This document shows positions 40,942 through 40,967 of a DNA stretch of 40,967 bases, piece by piece. Location of the stretch: NCBI GenBank assembly GCA_964651435.1, contig CAZYVU010000026.1, positions 1 through 40,967 of the forward strand, read 5' to 3'. The notes below the pieces were generated by a model that saw nothing but the letters and a program-made list of their open reading frames with translations, did no database searches and was not told where the DNA came from. Source of the DNA: CAZYVU01 sp964651435 (GTDB taxonomy: Bacteria > Desulfobacterota > Syntrophorhabdia > Syntrophorhabdales > CAYQXL01). The translations under genes and the position numbers were made by a program. The first letter of the stretch is position 1. Every line of letters begins with the position of its first letter.

Positions 40942-40967
40942 CAGAAGTTAAAGTAGATGAACTCGCT
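40941..40967 (-). CDS. Extreme C-terminus of a probable MBOAT acyltransferase (partial)
   Basis: Only eight residues, SEFIYFNF, and a TGA are in the window. Ending in FIYF-x-F is characteristic of MBOAT-family polymer O-acyltransferases such as AlgI. Directly upstream of two SGNH-type anchored proteins, this fits an AlgI/DltB-like partner. The identification needs the neighbouring sequence. Confidence 0.4.
   Translation of the reverse strand, partial: SEFIYFNF

Noticed and set aside
1..40967. CRISPR arrays, rRNA genes or insertion sequences
   Set aside because: No regularly spaced repeats, no rRNA-like sequence and no transposase motifs were seen.

Overview
The window looks like two different genomes joined end to end, interrupted by two runs of N (3035-3044 and 30470-30569). 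Positions 1 to about 6.43 kb have archaeal or archaeal-element character: an Orc1/Cdc6 replication initiator, a tyrosine recombinase with a C-terminal zinc ribbon behind a leaderless archaeal-type TATA promoter, and a Klenow-like family A DNA polymerase. From about 6.7 kb onward everything is bacterial: consensus sigma-70 promoters, 6S RNA, a prfB programmed frameshift, lipoprotein signals and a PstSCAB-like transporter. The bacterial part best fits an anaerobic, syntrophic deltaproteobacterium-like organism (a Syntrophorhabdus-type lineage is my guess). I infer this from the Re-citrate-synthase-type operon and an Fe-S type PurF. The join could be an assembly chimera or a genuine integrated element, and the sequence alone does not decide it.

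Layout. 1-2943: a winged-helix protein tail, a small Cys-rich ORF, orc1/cdc6 and a small ORF on the plus strand, then a lipoprotein and a PF00882-type zinc phospholipase C-like protein on the minus strand. 3073-6421: integrase and DNA polymerase on the minus strand. 6430-7283: a gene-poor junction with several palindromes, a strong sigma-70 promoter and a helix-turn-helix gene broken at a hairpin. 7284-19309: one long minus-strand gene train, read in transcription order as aspS, Re-citrate-synthase-like enzyme fused to a Cache domain, aconitase-type large and small subunits, isocitrate dehydrogenase, prfB (with +1 frameshift), zapB-like, zapA, 6S RNA, rny, ymdB, tyrS. 19501-25803: a UDP-sugar pyrophosphorylase, recG (minus), then macro-domain protein, purF and pyrE. 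25857-27418: engB and an SGNH hydrolase coupled by an ATGA overlap. 27655-30721: a membrane PAS/HD-GYP sensor running into the gap, and on the other side the tail of a methyltransferase. 30828-35189: a lipocalin-like protein, then a ribbon-helix-helix protein with its own promoter and palindrome heading a PstSCAB operon. 35306-38785: a type I phosphodiesterase-family protein followed by CysD and CysN ATP sulfurylase subunits. 38777-40967: on the minus strand, two membrane-anchored SGNH-type proteins preceded by the last residues of a probable MBOAT acyltransferase.

How the parts fit. The aspS-led train contains a complete route from oxaloacetate and acetyl-CoA to 2-oxoglutarate (Re-citrate synthase type, LeuCD-type aconitase, Icd), which in such anaerobes supplies glutamate. 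The first enzyme carries a soluble PDC/Cache sensor where the isopropylmalate synthase relatives carry their regulatory domain. This is the most interesting unexplained arrangement in the window. The right-hand side combines phosphate import, a phosphodiesterase, sulfate activation and a probable polysaccharide O-acylation cassette.
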